Shown: positions 1 to 9,632, counted from the first letter of the stretch. The stretch is 27,302 bases of DNA from Rhizophagus sp. LPA8_4_AMF (GCA_021464525.1 JADRCO010000735.1:1-27302), one strand, 5' to 3'. Notes: a model not told the origin generated them from the letters alone. Numbers and translations are program-made.

Positions 1-491
1 GTAAAGGTTAGTTTATCTGTTATTCTAATTTTTTAATATAATATCTAATACTTTTATTAGGTAAAAAATTGGTAGAACGTCCAAAATCAGCACAAAAAGA
101 GCCCAAAGGTAATTTTTATCATGTAATTCAAAATTATCATTAATTTAATAATAAACTCATTTTATGCTAATATTAATAGGTAAACAAATGAAAAAAGAGT
201 GTAATAGATTTATCTGCAAATACTACAAATGCAAGCTCAAGTAAAATTTCAAAAAGAAAAGACATATTTTCTGGTCCCAAAAATATAAAAAATACTAAAA
301 AAAGACAGGTTGAACAAGAAAATGATCCTCCAGTTGATGATGAAAGACACCAATTAGTGCAAATTGAAATTGAAGAACGAAAAATGGCATTACAAAAGCG
401 TGCTACTGCTAATAGAAAGGCTCAAGCAGAAATTGAGAAACTTAAGCTTGAAAACAAGATATTAAAGAAAAGACTAGAGTCTGAAAATTAA
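1..491 (+). CDS. 3' end of a spliced gene; charged coiled-coil C-terminus (partial)
   Basis: This is the C-terminal part of a gene that begins before the window. Three exon pieces fit: 1-6, 61-108, and a terminal exon ending at TAA 489-491. The introns are 7-60 (GTTAGT...TTATTAG) and one starting at 109 (GTAATT). The frame carried from exon 61-108 needs the last exon to start at 208, after AG 206-207; the more obvious acceptor at 178-179 runs into TAA in the phased frame. The encoded tail is Lys/Glu-rich and from about 363 has heptad-like spacing, ending in KLKLENKILKKRLESEN, so a coiled coil is likely. Short exons starting with GTAAA match those of the kinase genes downstream. Similar charged tails occur on Myb/SANT-type transposon-associated proteins, but no diagnostic domain is visible here and the function is unknown. 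Confidence 0.6.
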
Positions 492-838
492 GTGAAACTT
501 TTATGTTTATTTCATTTTAATTTTTATTTTATTTATTTTATTTTTAGCTTTTTTTTACATAATAGAGTTCAAAATAAAAACAAAAATACTTTGCACACCT
601 AAAATAAGAGTTGGTCGTAATGTTTAGTCACATAATTTTGATTATCCATGCAATACAACGAATTTATTTAAAATATTACATAAAAAAGTAAAATTGTATG
701 TAATGTATGCATTTTTTGGCAAAAGTAAACATATATGTATAGTTATTGCATTATTTGCACATATGAACTACAAAATTGTGCATACATTACATACTTTGTC
801 ATGCATACACTACATGTTATTGTAACACCCAAATAACA
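492..838. other. AT-rich spacer with a 16-bp inverted repeat
   Basis: The 3' flank of the coiled-coil gene, with no coding potential seen. It contains GTATGTAATGTATGCA at 696-711 and its exact reverse complement at 779-794. An imperfect third copy (TGCATACACTACATG) lies near 802-816. See the separate repeat entry. Confidence 0.5.
696..794. repeat. Inverted repeat, 16-bp perfect arms
   Basis: The arms at 696-711 and 779-794 are exact reverse complements and are separated by 67 nt. The sequence could form a hairpin or be a small foldback element. No target-site duplication was recognised, so its origin is unclear. Confidence 0.6.
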
Positions 839-1320
839 GGAGTCAAAATCGAACTCTTTACTGAAATGGCTATACATGACTTTACTAAGAAAGCTAAATG
901 AGAAGGAATCTCTATGGCAGTTTACCGATTCTTCAAAGCTAATAATCCAAAAATAGGCAAGACATTTGATCCATCTACACCAACTACTTGGATCTCATAT
1001 GTCAATACTAATAACCTGTATAGGTGGATCATGAATCAGTATTTACCTATTGGAGAGTGGGAAGCTAATTAAGAGTATCTTTGACAAAATCATGATTAGC
1101 AGAAAAAAATACTCAATATAATTCTTAATACAAAACCAAATGCTTCTCGTGAGTATTTCTTAAATATCAAGACACACTTCCTTTTCAAGACCTATGACTA
1201 CTTGCAAAATTTACCTCTCGCAGTTGATAATATTGTAATAAAAAGGATAAGTTAAGTCCATATATTATAGGACTTGTTACTAAGTTAGATGAAGGGCGAT
1301 TTCCAGAAACTGAAAAGTTA
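839..1320 (+). pseudogene. Decayed protein-primed DNA polymerase B fragment (Polinton/Maverick-like)
   Basis: In the frame starting at 839 the translation resembles the middle of the pPolB of Polinton/Maverick elements. It includes EGISMAVYRFFKANNPKIG (about 902-958), then the motif A region YVNTNNLYRWIMNQYLP (about 998-1048). Family members normally read D-x-N-N-L-Y-G-W-A-M here. In this copy the catalytic Asp is Asn (AAT 1004-1006) and the Gly is Arg (AGG 1022-1024). The frame has in-frame stops at 899, 1070 and 1082. It then shifts near the A-run at about 1236-1242 and continues in another frame as KDKLSPYIIGLVTKLDEG until about 1318, where a foldback sequence begins. The fragment is short compared with full polymerases of 1000 residues or more, and no integrase, ATPase or capsid gene is nearby. 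It is clearly a non-functional fossil; the family assignment rests on motif recognition. Confidence 0.72.
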
Positions 1321-1373
1321 CCGTATAGCGCTGCATATAGTACCCCCAGTACTATATGCAGCGCTATACGGTA
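1319..1373. repeat. Perfect 55-nt foldback with TACCGTATA ends
   Basis: The 25-nt arms at 1319-1343 and 1349-1373 are exact reverse complements around a 5-nt loop (CCCCA, 1344-1348). The outer ends read TACCGTATAGCGC and GCGCTATACGGTA. The same TACCGTATA terminus is seen on the elements at 3882-4069 and 21094-21273, suggesting a minimal or collapsed member of one non-autonomous family. It interrupts the polymerase fossil. No clear target-site duplication is visible. Confidence 0.8.
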
Positions 1374-2715
1374 GTAGATTATAAATATACTTTGGATTTA
1401 TTTTACGTAATCTTTGGTTTATCACCAGTATCACCTGTGAAAATTACTCTGAAATTTCTTCTTTTTTTTCATTTTTACTTTGTAAAAGTACTGGTGACGT
1501 TGGTAACATTGGTAACACTGTGCATTTTTAATGTTTTTCATCATTTTTATTATTTTTTCTTATTCTACACTCTTTTTTTTACTATTTGTATTTCTTTTAT
1601 GTGCTGATGAGAGTGTTGATAATGGTAACAGTTAATTACGTAGTAATTTATGTAGTAATTGTTTAGGCATTTTTACGTAGTTTTACACTTAGCATACTAG
1701 GACAACAGTATTATATATATATAAGTGTATATACTTAGGTATCTACAGTACCTGTAGGGTATCTTTCTCCATAGGATATAAGGACCAGGGTAGCAGAGAA
1801 AAAGCCAAGAGTATGAGATTTTAACTGCTATCCTGTCCATTGTTATACTGGCTAACTGATCTATAATATTACTATCAAGATGATTATTAAACTTAGAAAA
1901 TAAAATTTTATTAATTAATTTCTAGGGTTCTCTTATTTCTCTTTTTCTTTTTTTTACCGTATAGTCATATAGTGTAATAGTGATAAAGTCTAACATCTAG
2001 TTTATATAATCAATTTCAGTTACAACTAGTTTTTTGAATCTTGATATTTTTGGAGATTCAATCTAAGTATTTATTTTAATTTAACATCTATAAATATGTC
2101 CTTATTTCTAAAAAGCAAACCACAGAATCTCATTCTTTATAATAGTCAAGGTATCATTATAGGCTTCTCCTATCTCTTAAACAGTTTGCAGGAAAATTTA
2201 ACTGCAAATTTTAAAGATTGAAAACATCTAAAAAGAGGTTATAATTAAATTATTTCTACAATATGTTTTGGTATTTTAATATTTTTCAATTTATTAAACT
2301 TTTTTGTTATTTTTAAAAGAATCTTTATTAAATCAACATATTCTAATATCATTAAAATTATATTTTAGCTTCTGTAGTACATTAAAAAGGTAATGAAAAA
2401 AGTGATTAGAACATGTACATAAACTGTTAATTAAAGTTTTAAATGGAAAATGTTCTCAATCAATGGTTATTTCACATTAGCTTTATAAGTCTTAGACATT
2501 ATGGCATCTTGGCAATATTTTAACATAATACACTTTTAGATTCTTATTAACAGTCAATGAAAAACAAAACCTAAATATTATTTTTTTTTTAGGCATTATT
2601 TCAACCAATATTATAACAAAGACTCCAAGAAGTTTTATTCTTTGCCATTTAGTTTATTGTACTAATTATCTATTTACCAAATCACAACCCTGCAAGCAAT
2701 GTAATTCATCATAAG
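1374..2715. other. AT-rich non-coding region
   Basis: Low-complexity, T-rich sequence. Open frames here encode only Phe/Leu/Tyr-rich runs typical of poly-T DNA, so no gene is called. A lone TACCGTATAG occurs at 1955-1964, matching the left end of the element family above, without a recognisable partner. A short palindrome CTACAG-TAC-CTGTAG lies near 1744. Confidence 0.5.
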
Positions 2716-2719
2716 GTGT

Positions 2720-3325
2720 GACCTTTTGGACTAATGGACTTTGTTCATTCCAAGTCCAAATTTAATTGGACTATTAGACTTAAATTCACTTTAATGGTTT
2801 AATTCAAATTTATTTCAAATTTATTTTTTTTTTTATTGATATTAACTATCTGACTATAAATAGGTAAGTTCTTCCAAACCTTCAACCAAAATATCATGAA
2901 GTTTTCATTTAGTATTTCTATCTATAAGGAGATGGGATAATATTATTATTTCCTGCCTCTTCTGAATCTGAATCATTCTCTAACATACTTATACATCTTG
3001 AAACTATACTCTTCAATCATTTGCTTTTTGCATATTATAACATTGATTTATATTATCATCCCCTTCATCAGACAATGCATTTACCGTAATTTTATGTTAA
3101 TTGGACTAGACAATTGGACATAGTCCAAAAAGTTATTGGACAAAATATACTTATTCCAAATTCCATTAATGTACAATTGGACTTGAAGTGGACGTTTCCA
3201 TTCTAATTGTCCAAATATTTTTCAATTGACATTGTCCAATTCTATTATTGGGGTGGGAAGGTCTGTTACAGTCCAGTTAAAGTCCTACTTATCGGTCCTG
3301 ATACATGGACGGACCGGACTCAGTC
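2720..3325. repeat. Cluster of TTGGAC/GTCCAA and GGACCGG-type motifs
   Basis: About eighteen GGAC or GTCC words occur, on both strands, in two blocks: 2725-2785 and 3095-3325. The stretch between them has almost none. Most read TTGGACT, TTGGACA, AGTCCAA or TGTCCAA. The right end becomes GC-rich (3247-3325) and contains CGGTCC at 3293-3298 inverted relative to GGACCG at 3311-3316. This may be the remains of a mobile element or a set of protein-binding sites. No coding frame or terminal inverted repeat was identified. Confidence 0.45.
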
Positions 3326-3875
3326 AAAGACTGATATCTTATAACAAAACGGTGAGCTTCTGACTAAATAATCAAAAAAAAAATATGTATTTATATAATT
3401 TCAAATCAAAATACATTATTTTGAATAAAATCATTTATTAAAATAGATGCCAGGTTACTGATAAGCAACATATTTATGAGACCAATTTGGCTTATTTACA
3501 TGGAGTATTAGATAAAGTATTTTGGAATTTGATTGGAGTTATATGTTATTTGTCAATAATAATAATTTTTATTCTTTTTATTAGATCTCAAGACTAACAA
3601 TCAGAGGAATCTACGTAATAAGCCAAAAATGTCGTATATGGTTAGATGAACGATGATATTAGAGCACTGAAAAATCGCCAAATTACATCAAGAAACTTGG
3701 AGAGATTCGAACCGTAACAGATAATACAATGTATTGGGAATAGTATTGTTTAATAATGTTTGTAATATATAAGGACAAAAACTATTTAGTTAACAATTAT
3801 ATTATTATTACAGTATAACGAAAGTAAGTAAAATGTAGTGCCATAATAGTTTATTATAATAAAAAATAAATTAAA
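3326..3875. other. AT-rich non-coding region
   Basis: No coding frame or RNA gene is supported. A fragment near 3708 reads, on the minus strand, like a tRNA T-loop (GGTTCGAATC), but no cloverleaf follows. Confidence 0.4.
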
Positions 3876-4075
3876 AGTACATACCGTATATCGCGGGCGG
3901 TCAGTTACGCTGTACTCGGGGTGTACGAAATTTTTTAAACTTATAATATATTCAAAAAATATTTACACGTGTTGCCTGTGAAAAATTAGATTGTTTAAAT
4001 AGTAAATGGAGATTTTTTTGGAAAAATGAGGAGGGGGTACAGAGAGTCTGTGACCCGCGATATACGGTAAGTACA
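3876..4075. mobile_element. 188-bp MITE with 16-bp terminal inverted repeats and a 6-bp target duplication
   Basis: The element spans 3882-4069. Its left end TACCGTATATCGCGGG (3882-3897) is exactly mirrored by CCCGCGATATACGGTA (4054-4069). Further inward the ends remain loosely similar (left ...CTGTACTCGGGG, right complement ...CTGTACCCC), so the ancestral inverted repeats were longer. The direct repeat AGTACA flanks both ends (3876-3881 and 4070-4075) and looks like a target-site duplication. There is no open frame inside, so it would depend on a transposase in trans. An alternative reading takes the outer TA as a TA duplication, as in Tc1/mariner elements, but the exact 6-bp flank makes this less attractive. 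Confidence 0.8.
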
Positions 4076-4608
4076 TAAAAGTTTTTAGATTATGTACACG
4101 ATCGAAATATGATAATTTAACATCAATTAATAAATTAAACGTTATAGTTTTAGTAATTTCATACTAATGCTTTATTTAGAAACTCTCAACGTTAATTTTT
4201 CCTCTTTTCGAAACATTATCTCAAGTTCCATTCCTAAAATAAAAAGTGCGTTACTGTGAAGAAAAAAAAAAATCTTCTCTTTTCAAAACCAAATAATCGT
4301 AGAAACTTGATGAAAAAATTTGTCAATAATTTGATATCATTACCGTCGGAACCTTACTCGAACAACTGATATTTTTAAATTAACCAATATTATAAAGAGT
4401 GTTGTATTACCAAGAGGTGGTATTACCAACATTATCAAGAAGTGAGATTTTCGAATTTTCGGGTTTTATTGTATTCTATAGTTACCTCTAATTGTTATAT
4501 CGATATTTAAGGAAGTTTCTACCGGAAATTGTATATGAAAGAATACAGGATTTAGGTGAGAAAACTCCGAGTTAAATTAATAAGAGAAAAAGGTATTTAT
4601 ATGGATGT
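4076..4608. other. 5' flank of the kinase cluster
   Basis: AT-rich upstream region of kinase unit A. There are A-runs at about 4260-4272 and a local duplication of GTATTACCAA (about 4404 and 4419). No coding exon was recognised. Core promoter elements cannot be placed with confidence. Confidence 0.35.
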
Positions 4609-5973
4609 ATGGATGTTTACGATTCTCAAAATTATTTTAAATTTAAAATCATCATGGAAAACTCAACAAATGTTAAACATAACATCATAAATGTCACACT
4701 TTCAAGTCAACCAACACGGAAAACAATTAAACCAAAATACGAAAAAAAGAAATGCAGTGAATGTAATAAAATAAGAAAACCATCGAGCGAAAGTAATCAG
4801 ATTTGTTTTACTTGTGACAAAGCAAAAAAAAGAATTATATTAAGTGAAAATGAAATTATTGATGATTTTATCAGATATACGCAAACTAATTGTCCCAACA
4901 AAAGTTATGGGAAAATGTTGTTTGTTCCTTATGAGAAATTCAAAAATATAGAACCAATTGGTGAAGGAGGTTTTAGTAAAATTTATAAAGCTACTTGGAT
5001 TGATTGTCAAATTACTGATTGGGGTACCCTAGATTATACAATAAAAAAGTACAATAAGACGATTGCTCTTAAAAGGCTTAACAACTCTAAAAACATTACT
5101 TCAAAGGAGCTAAATGAGGTAAATATTCCATATTAATAATTTTATTAATATAAGACATATAATTTAAACTAAAAAATTTTTATTCAGCTCAAGATATTTT
5201 ATCATTATTCTTTAAATTCAATTGATATTCACGATAGTTATGTTAATGTATATTATGGCATTACTCAAGATCCTGTTACTCAAGATCTTACATTTATTAT
5301 GCCATATTGTAATTCGGATTTGACACATTATATAACTAAAGATTTTTATAAAATTAGTTGGTATAATAAGTTAAATAGATTACAAGACATTATGGGTGGA
5401 CTTTCTAAAATCCATGATGTAAATATTATTCATCGAGATTTACATAGTGGAAATATTCTTGTAGATGGTCAATATAGTGCAAAAATAGGTGATTTAGGAA
5501 TAAGTAAATCTGCAACTGAATCTGCAGATAATAATGAGAACTATGGTATTATTCCCTATATGGCACCAGAAATTTTTCAAGGACTAAAATATACAAAAGC
5601 TTCAGATATATATAGCTTTGGAATGATTATGTGGGAGTTTATGACAGGTAGAAGACCTTTTTGGGATCGAAATCATGATGTAGAGCTTATTATTGATATA
5701 TATGATGGATTACGACCACCAATTATTACAAATGCACCTAATGGTTATATTGATTTAATGAAAAAATGCTGGCATTCTGATCCAGAAAAAAGACCAACGG
5801 CAGATGAAATATTTGAAGAATTTAAGGAAATATATCATATTGAACTGCAAAAGAAAACTGAGATTATAAAATCATCAGATATTGGGCCTGTAACAACAAA
5901 AAATCCTGATGCCATATGTATGAGTAGAAATTTAAGCGGTATAATAAAATCTGCAACTTTACGAGAAGTTTAA
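4609..5973 (+). CDS. TKL-type protein kinase, unit A (two exons, 431 residues; probably truncated by frameshift)
   Basis: Exon 1 is 4609-5118 and exon 2 is 5188-5973. The 69-nt intron 5119-5187 (GTAAAT...TTCAG) falls between codons. A second in-frame ATG at 4654 is a possible alternative start. Residues 49-69 hold C-x2-C-x13-C-x2-C (Cys49, 52, 66, 69), a likely zinc-binding cluster. The kinase domain starts near residue 108: Gly-loop GEGGFSKIY (118-126), ATP-anchoring Lys155 (IALK), alpha-C Glu probably 170, catalytic loop HRDLHSGN (His252-Asn259, proton acceptor Asp254), metal-binding DLG in place of DFG (Asp272), and APE at 296-298. SDIYSFGMIMWE then follows, as in TKL kinases. All catalytic residues are present, so it should transfer phosphate from ATP to Ser/Thr or Tyr; substrates are unknown. 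The stop at 5971 comes just after a one-base deficit relative to unit B. Shifting frame there leads straight into a valid donor at 6016 and onward to unit B. Confidence 0.85.
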
Positions 5974-6321
5974 GAATTCAAGATCCATTTGATTTTTACC
6001 AAAAAAATTCTAATAGTATTTATTTGTTTATTTGATCGATATTTTTATTTCGTTAATTAACAAATTAAATTTTATTTTTAAGATAAAAGAAAGTTTGAAG
6101 ATGATCAATTAAACAGCTTTAATAATGGTATGGTAAAAATTCATTATGATGAAGAAACTAATATTTATTAATTTAAAATATTTTATTTTTTAGGTACAAA
6201 TAATAAAAAGAGTAAACAAATTGAAGATGAAAATAGTGGTAAATAGTACCGTAACAACTGTTTTTACGTATAATTTTTTCTGCGATTTGATTAACTTTTA
6301 TTTTACCTTTTTTTTATTTAG
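5974..6321 (+). pseudogene. Linker exons between kinase units A and B, cut off by the frameshift
   Basis: Beyond the unit A stop, the shifted frame stays open to AATA|GTATTT at 6015/6016, encoding DPFDFYQKNSN. Introns 6016-6082, 6128-6193 and 6239-6321 (67, 66 and 83 nt, all GT...AG) separate two small exons, 6083-6127 and 6194-6238. These encode KRKFEDDQLNSFNN and TNNKKSKQIEDENS. Each has 2+3n+1 phasing, and both match the tail exons that follow unit B (7850-7897 and 7966-8025). The last junction joins in phase to exon 6322-6854 of unit B. These exons therefore make sense as the connector of a two-kinase protein or as an orphaned tail. Neither has a start codon of its own. Confidence 0.7.
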
Positions 6322-8253
6322 ATTACGCTACAAAAGAATGTGAACTTGGCATCGACGTAAATTCTAAACAATCCAATGATGCTTTTTTTAAAGTCATCAA
6401 GAAAAATTCAACGAATAATAAACACAAAATAGATTTTTTATTATTAGGTGACCCACAACCAATACAAAATAAGGTTAGAACAAATTTCAAAAAAAAGAAA
6501 TGTAGTGTATGTAACAAAAGAAAACCTTCAAGTGAAAATGATTGGATTTGTTATACTTGCAATAAAGTAATTATACGAAGTGGAAACAAAGTTATTGATG
6601 ATTTTATTAGATATACTCAAACTAATAATCCTAAAAATGCTTATGGGAAAATGATATTTGTTCCTTATGAAAATTTCGTAAATGTAGAATTTATTGGTGA
6701 AGGAGGATTTAGTGAAATTTATAAAGCTACTTGGGTTGATTGTAAAATTTCCAAGCGGGGTACTTTAGATTTTTCCTTACGAAATAAGTCTAAAATAATT
6801 GCTCTTAAAAGGCTTAACAATTCTCAAAATATTACTTCTGAAGAGCTAAATGAGGTAAATATTTCATATTCAGCTAATTTTATTAGTAAATAAATGTGAA
6901 ACAAATAATTAAACTAATAAATATTTTATTTCAGCTCAAGATGTTTTATCATTATTCTTTAAGCTGGAAAAAATGGAAAAAAAAGAATATTACAAATGGA
7001 AATGTTAACGTATATTATGGTATTACTCGAGATCCTATTACTAAAGACATTATATTTATTATGCCATATTATGATTCGGATTTGACACATTATATAGCTA
7101 AAGATTTTTTCAATAAAGAATGGTCTACAAAATTACGGGAGATGCAAGAAATTATAAATGGACTTGCTAAAATCCATGAAGTAAATATTATACATCAAGA
7201 TTTACATAGTGGAAATATTTTTCTTAAAAATGATGTTCGCGCAAAAATATGTGATTTAGGAACAAGTAAATCAGCAATAGAAAATGACGATAATGATGAT
7301 AACGTTTATGGAATAATTTCTTATGTTGCACCAGAGGTTTTACAAGAAAAAAAGTATACCAAAGCTTCAGATATATATAGTTTTGGAATGATTATGTGGG
7401 AGTTAATGGTAGGAAGAAGACCTTTTTGGGATAGAAATCATAATACAGAACTTATAATTGAAATATGTGATGGTTTACGTCCACCAATTATTACAAATGC
7501 ACCTGAAGGTTATATTGATTTAATGAAAGAATGCTGGCATCCTGATCCGGAAAAAAGACCACCAGCAGTTGAAGTATTAGAAAAAATTAAAAAAATATTT
7601 GATAGAGAAGGGAATAATGAGACTGAAATTATAGAATTATCTGAAATTGAAATAGCAAATAATCCTGGTGCCATATATAAGAGTAGAAATTTAAGTTACA
7701 TTATAAAATCTGCAGCTTCTATAAGAAGTTTAGGAAGCCAATCTATTACTTCAGAAGTTGGTAAATAATGTGTTATTTTAATTTTTATTTTTTCATAATA
7801 CGATTTTAATTATTTTGTTATTATTAACAAATTATATTTTATTTTTAAGGTAAAAGAAAGGTTGAAGATGATCAATTCGGAAACAGCACAGATAATGGTA
7901 CGGTAAAGAAAATTTTTATTACGATAAAGAAACCAATATTTATTAATTTAAAAAATATTTTTTAGGTATAAGTAATAAAAAGACTAAACTAATTGAAAAC
8001 GAAATTATTGAAGATGAAAATAACGGTAAATAATAAAGCGTTTTTATATATATATCTTTTATGTATTAATTTTATTTTTTTTTAATTTAGATTACATCAC
8101 AAAAGAACTTAAATTTGATATCGATACAAAATCTAAACAATCTAATAATTATAGTAAGTAAAATAATATTTTAATTTTACAATTTAATTATCTAACATAT
8201 TTTACTTTTAAATTTTAGAATATATTTCTAGAGACCTCGGGTTTGATATTTAA
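6322..8253 (+). CDS. TKL-type protein kinase, unit B (six exons)
   Basis: The exons are 6322-6854, 6935-7760, 7850-7897, 7966-8025, 8091-8153 and 8219-8253 (TAA 8251-8253). All five introns are GT-AG, 65-89 nt long, and every phase agrees. The first exon opens with AG|AT completing a codon split with the previous exon and has no ATG until 6651, after the C-x2-C-x12-C-x2-C cluster. It thus looks like an internal exon fed by the linker exons. Kinase motifs: GEGGFSEIY Gly-loop (about 6696-6722), IALK lysine, HQD at 7193-7201 where HRD is usual, Asn of SGN, DLG Asp 7253-7255, and APE 7328-7336. The Asp, Lys and Asn needed for catalysis remain, so activity is plausible, but loss of the HRD Arg implies altered activation-loop control. 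The C-terminal tail is acidic/basic low complexity. If transcribed separately, translation would have to start at 6651 or at an unseen upstream exon. Confidence 0.8.
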
Positions 8254-8763
8254 CTATTTCATACATTTTTTATTATTAGCTACATTATTATTATTATTAT
8301 TAGAAGTTATTTTTTTTCTCATTTATTATGTAAATATTGGCTATATGTAAGAAATTGGCAAAAATCATAAATGTCAGTAAAATAAAACCAATATACACGA
8401 TTAAAATAATATCTATTTTAATATAAACGTACGTGCAGTATGTAAAAACTACTTTAAGTAAACCAATAAAAACTAGCACTACATGTTCCTTACGATACGC
8501 GTTTAAAAAAAAAAAAGAATTCTCTTCCAGAATTTAATTCCATGCTGTGTCACCCGAGAATTACAATGAAATTTAGAGTTTCACGTGATTTGTGACTTCA
8601 GTTAAAGGAAATTACGATAGTCAATTTTGGGCTAGATTATTTTTAAAGGAAATTATTAGAAAGCTACAAACAATAAACGTAAGACTGAAATATTCCATAT
8701 TAATTTATTAACATGTTTTAAATGTGAGATAAGCTGAAATAAATAAAACATTAATTTAAATTA
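8254..8763. other. AT-rich spacer between kinase unit B and fossil C
   Basis: Likely holds the unit B 3' end. A TTATTATTA tract lies at about 8270-8300. The palindromic word TCACGTGA occurs near 8580. No trace of the Cys-cluster or Gly-loop exon expected upstream of unit C was found, so that exon has been lost. Confidence 0.4.
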
Positions 8764-9632
8764 CTTATGTTTTATAATTATTCTTCAAAACGGTGAAGTA
8801 AAAATATCTGAATCGATAAAATAAATATTATGGCACTACCCAGGATCCGATAACAAAAGATTTTTTAATGTTAATAGATAAATAATCAATTTTGATTAAA
8901 ATCGTAATGTTCTTATATATCACGAGAGTGATATTTTTACTTACAAGTAGTACAAATTGCGTTTATTGAAAGCATTATTAATGGACTTACTAATGTTCAT
9001 GATGTAGATATTATATGTCGAAATTTACATAGTGGAAATATTTAGAAACAGAATTAACAGATAATGGAGATTTATGACATAATCCTTGGTTAGATGAGAT
9101 TGAAATTATAAAATCATCTGATATTAGATCTGTAACGACAAATAATCCTGACGATGTATATAAGAATAGATATTTAAGTAGTATGATAAAATCTGCAGCT
9201 TCCACAAGAAATTTAAGGAGCCAATCTATTACTTCGGAACTTGGTAATTTTAATTGTATTTTTCCATAATTTAATTTTAATTATTTTATCTTTCGTTCAA
9301 ATTACTTAGACCAATTTGATTTTTATCAAAAAAATTCTAATAGTAATTATTTGTTTATTTGTATAAAAGTATAAAAATTTTTTCGTTTGAATTATTATTA
9401 ACGAAGTACACATTTTTTTAGATAAAAGAAAGCTCGAAGATAATCAATTTGGAGACAGCTTTGATAATGGTATGGGAACAACTTCATTATTAATTTCCAG
9501 GTTTAATTATATTTGTTTCATATATTTCTAATCTAGGATAACGTAATTTAAATTTGTATCTACTTCCATAGGTAATAATAAAATGGTACTGTTAGATCGT
9601 TGTTTCCAAAAGGTGAAAAGAAAAATTAATTA
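8764..9632 (+). pseudogene. Fossil TKL kinase, unit C, with most of the kinase domain deleted
   Basis: Several segments align with units A and B. Around 8764-8792 the sequence matches the start of their second kinase exon (LMFYNYSS, then a stop). Near 8826-8865 it reads YYGTTQDPITKDFL. Around 8967-9045 it reads ESIINGLTNVHDVDIICRN then LHSGNI and TAG, so the HRD motif has become CRN and catalytic Asp is lost. The sequence then jumps directly to the C-terminal tail (EIEIIKSSDIRSVTTNNPDD, about 9099-9158), omitting everything from DLG through the C-lobe. The tail exons survive with good splice sites: exon end 9243, exon 9310-9342 (DQFDFYQKNSN), exon 9422-9469, and a start at 9572. The last open stretch ends at about 9632. 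The first kinase exon is absent. This is a non-functional third tandem copy. Confidence 0.8.

Noticed and set aside
1356..1607. Open frame rich in Phe, Leu and Tyr
   Set aside because: It is a by-product of T-rich sequence. It begins inside the foldback and has no domain or splice context.
3700..3722. Minus-strand GGTTCGAATC, like a tRNA T-loop
   Set aside because: No acceptor stem, D-arm or anticodon arm can be built from the neighbouring sequence.
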